6,656 nt of DNA from CAZOIA01 sp964579675 (lineage in GTDB: Bacteria > Planctomycetota > Phycisphaerae > UBA1845 > PWPN01). The notes below the pieces were generated by a model, which was given only the letters and a program-made list of their open reading frames with translations, did not search any database and had not been told where the DNA came from. The position numbers and the translations under genes were made by a program. This document shows positions 4,488-6,656 of this stretch, piece by piece (position 1 is the stretch's first letter; every line of letters begins with the position of its first letter). The stretch spans positions 1 to 6,656 of the forward strand of contig CAZOIA010000269.1 in the NCBI GenBank assembly GCA_964579675.1. Direction: 5' to 3'.

Positions 4488-6446
4488 ATGGCGACCGACG
4501 AGAAACAACCGCAGGACGTCTCACGCCGTGATTTGCTCAAGGTGGCCGGTGCCGGCGCGGCCCTGGCGGGCGTGACGGGCGGATACACGCTGGGCAGTAC
4601 AGCGGTAACAGGGGGGGAAGGTGCCGGCCCAGTTCAGAGCGAAACGCAAGGGGTGATCAACAGCTTGATGGTATCGCGTCACACCCTGGAGGCGGATGTT
4701 GTGGTTGCGGGTGGCGGCATGGCGGGCGTGTGCGCCGCTATTGCTGCGGCACGCAACGGCGCCTCTGTTGTATTGCTCCAGGACCGCCCGGTGCTGGGCG
4801 GAAACGCGTCCAGCGAGATCCGCCTGCACGTCATCGGCGCCGATTGCTCGGGCAGCCGACGGGACACCGACGCGCGGGAAACGGGCATCATTGAGGAGAT
4901 TCGCCTCGAGGACGCGGTCCGAAATCCACAACGCTCAGCCAGCATGTACGACCTGCTGCTCTATGAGTGGGTCAGGCGAGAACGGAACATCACGCCGCTG
5001 CTGAACACACATTGCTGTGGCGTGGAGATGGCACCCGGCAATCGCATCGGTTCAGTCGTGGCCTCCCGCTACGGGACCGAGGACCTGCTGACGATTCGTG
5101 GCCGGGTTTTCATCGATTGCACCGGGGACGGGCGCCTGGGCGCCGAAGCCGGGGCGGAGTTCCGGATGGGACGCGAGGGCCGCGACCAGTTCAACGAATC
5201 ACTGGCCCCGCCCAAAGCCGACAACAAGACCCTCGGCAGCTCCATCCTGTTCGTTACCCGCCAACACGATCATCCGATGCCGTTCATCGCGCCTGATTGG
5301 ATCCACCGATTCCCGAGCTGCAATGATTTGCCCCACCGTCGCCACGGGCAGTGGGAATTCGGCTACTGGTGGGTCGAATGGGGCGGCGAACTTGACACGA
5401 TCAAGGACAACGAGCGCATCCGCGATGAGTTGCTGGCCGCCGCCTTGGGCGTGTGGGATCACATCAAGAACAGCGGCCGTCATCCGGAAAGCGAAAACTG
5501 GGCCCTGGAGTGGATCGGCTTTGTGCCCGGCAAGCGTGAAAGCCGGCGGTTCCTCGGTGACCACCTCCTGACCCAGCAAGAGCTCGAGCGGGGCGACGTG
5601 TTCGAGGACGGCGTGGCCTACGGCGGCTGGCCTATCGACCTTCATCCGCCCGCGGGCATCTACAGCAAAGAACCACCCTTCAGCCACGTGAAGGTCCCGC
5701 TGTACAACATCCCCCTCAGATGCCTCTACTCGCGCAACGTGGCGAACTTGCTCTTTGCCGGGCGCAACATCAGTGCCTCCCACGTCGCGTTCGGGAGCAC
5801 GCGGGTGATGGCCACCTGCGGCGTCATGGGACAGGCGGCCGGGACGGCGGCCGCCCTATGCGTCCGTCATGATGCCACGCCGCACGAACTCGGCCGCAGC
5901 GCGATCAAGGACCTGCAGCAACAACTGCTCAAGGATGACGCCTATATCATCGGTGTCACCAACACTGACCCTGATGACCTGGCCCATTCGGCGACGGTGC
6001 GGGCATCAAGCGAAACGGCGAAGGCGCCAGCCGGCAATGTCACGGATGGTGTTCACCGGGGCGTCTATAGCGAAAGCCACCGCTGGATATCCGATCCTCA
6101 GCAGGGTTTGCCTCAGTGGGTGGAATTGCACTTCCGCGGGGCCAGGCGGCTCCGCGAAATCCATCTGGTGTTTGACACGGGCCTGAGCCGGCCCCGCACG
6201 CTGACCCACAGCGATCATTTCAACGCCAGGATGGCCCCCGGCCCCCAGCCGGAAACGGTTCGGGATTACGAAATCCAGCTATTGGACGGGCAATCGGCCA
6301 GGACCGTCGCCCGGGTGACCGGCAACCACCAGCGCAAACGCAGGCACCGGTTTGAACCACTCACCGCAACCGGTATCCGCCTCGTTGTTCAGGCGACCCA
6401 CGGCGACGCGTCCGCCCGGGTGTTTGAAGTCCGCGCTTACGAATGA
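4488..6446 (+). CDS. Tat-exported FAD-dependent oxidoreductase with C-terminal discoidin-like domain
   Basis: A 652-residue protein. Residues 12-18, SRRDLLK, followed by an Ala/Gly-rich hydrophobic stretch, form a Tat signal, which fits export of a folded flavoprotein. The FAD-binding Rossmann motif is VVVAGGGMAGVCAA (about 71-84), followed by GGNASSEIR (104-112). FIDCTGDGRLGAEAGAEF (about 208-225) and FAGRNISASHVAFGSTRVM (423-441) are typical of the FAD_oxidored family (PF12831). From about residue 500 to the end, VRASSETAKAPAGNVTDG, later QWVELHF and the closing RVFEVRAYE resemble an F5/8 type C (discoidin, carbohydrate-binding) domain. The protein may thus act on or near a glycan outside the cytoplasm; the substrate is unknown. 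It is divergent from the AKR-cytochrome operon, 369 bases away, and may share its regulation. Its stop lies eight bases from the stop of the convergent gene. Confidence 0.88.
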   Translation: MATDEKQPQDVSRRDLLKVAGAGAALAGVTGGYTLGSTAVTGGEGAGPVQSETQGVINSLMVSRHTLEADVVVAGGGMAGVCAAIAAARNGASVVLLQDRPVLGGNASSEIRLHVIGADCSGSRRDTDARETGIIEEIRLEDAVRNPQRSASMYDLLLYEWVRRERNITPLLNTHCCGVEMAPGNRIGSVVASRYGTEDLLTIRGRVFIDCTGDGRLGAEAGAEFRMGREGRDQFNESLAPPKADNKTLGSSILFVTRQHDHPMPFIAPDWIHRFPSCNDLPHRRHGQWEFGYWWVEWGGELDTIKDNERIRDELLAAALGVWDHIKNSGRHPESENWALEWIGFVPGKRESRRFLGDHLLTQQELERGDVFEDGVAYGGWPIDLHPPAGIYSKEPPFSHVKVPLYNIPLRCLYSRNVANLLFAGRNISASHVAFGSTRVMATCGVMGQAAGTAAALCVRHDATPHELGRSAIKDLQQQLLKDDAYIIGVTNTDPDDLAHSATVRASSETAKAPAGNVTDGVHRGVYSESHRWISDPQQGLPQWVELHFRGARRLREIHLVFDTGLSRPRTLTHSDHFNARMAPGPQPETVRDYEIQLLDGQSARTVARVTGNHQRKRRHRFEPLTATGIRLVVQATHGDASARVFEVRAYE

Positions 6447-6454
6447 TGCCGGTC

Positions 6455-6656
6455 TTATTCTCCCTCTTCGAGCGTGACGTTCTGCTGCTTGGCGAGATAA
6501 CCCTGCAAAGTGCGAATATGGTAGGCGAGTTCGGTCTTCTCGCCCGCCGGGCAGGTTGCCGTCATCTGCGGCGTCTGGTAATCGTACAACGTCGGCTCCA
6601 ACCGGCTGATGAAGAACGTGTGACCGCCGAACGTCCGGCGAATCTCCACCTCGATC
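6455..6656 (-). CDS. C-terminus of an unrecognised protein, cut by window edge
   Basis: The frame is open from the right edge (reading IEVEIRRTFGGHTFFISRL) to TAA at 6455-6457, giving about 66 residues. A GTG at 6647-6649 could be a start, but the open frame upstream and the lack of room for a visible ribosome binding site make a longer protein more likely. The tail is charged and ends KQQNVTLEEGE. A single Cys occurs in TCPAGEK. No family is recognised. It converges with the FAD oxidoreductase gene with only eight bases between the stops and no room for a separate terminator. Confidence 0.55.
   Translation of the reverse strand, partial: IEVEIRRTFGGHTFFISRLEPTLYDYQTPQMTATCPAGEKTELAYHIRTLQGYLAKQQNVTLEEGE

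Noticed and set aside
4217..4531. 104-codon + strand frame across the divergent region
   Set aside because: It begins with GTG inside the palindrome, overlaps the start of the FAD gene, and has no well-placed ribosome binding site or known domain.
5199..5783. 194-codon - strand frame inside the FAD oxidoreductase
   Set aside because: It is antisense to the conserved flavoprotein core. Open frames of this kind are expected in GC-rich DNA.
1..6656. CRISPR array, tRNA or rRNA gene
   Set aside because: I saw no regularly spaced direct repeats and no tRNA- or rRNA-like segments. Short repeats found are inverted pairs or isolated copies.

Overview
The window reads as a piece of a GC-rich environmental bacterial chromosome. 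Two Tat-exported redox proteins, a lipoprotein-type tetraheme cytochrome c and a large FAD oxidoreductase with a C-terminal discoidin-like domain point to the Planctomycetes/Verrucomicrobia or a related phylum. This is inferred from protein style only; there is no rRNA or other marker gene.

Layout. (1) Positions 1-329 hold the C-terminal part of an integrase-fold (DDE) transposase cut by the left window edge, followed by about 170 bases with no gene. (2) Positions 499-2259 hold a two-gene + strand operon. The first protein has two zinc ribbons and a C-terminal HEPN-like domain with an R-x4-H motif. The second is a trypsin-like serine protease with a complete candidate His/Asp/Ser triad and no signal peptide. 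The pair sits next to the transposase remnant and is unlike the rest of the window, so it is the best candidate here for an undescribed conflict or defence module. (3) Positions 2260-2446 are a convergent intergenic stretch with a strong hairpin and a third copy of its arm. (4) Positions 2447-4118 hold a - strand operon: a Tat-exported aldo/keto reductase-like protein that seems to have lost three of its four catalytic residues, followed one base later by a tetraheme cytochrome c lipoprotein. (5) Positions 4119-4487 are a divergent intergenic region rich in dyad symmetry: a GC hairpin, a 12-base palindrome and a 12-base inverted repeat inside a possible 30-codon leader ORF. (6) Positions 4488-6446 encode a Tat-exported FAD-dependent oxidoreductase. 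(7) Positions 6455-6656 hold the C-terminus of an unrecognised - strand protein running off the right edge.

How the genes may work together. Blocks 4-6 look like an exported redox unit: an FAD oxidoreductase and an AKR-like protein outside the cytoplasm, with a membrane-anchored tetraheme cytochrome that could carry electrons. The HEPN and protease pair looks like a separate accessory insertion, in which a cytoplasmic protease could control or respond to a putative RNase. No function was tested; all assignments come from motifs read by eye.
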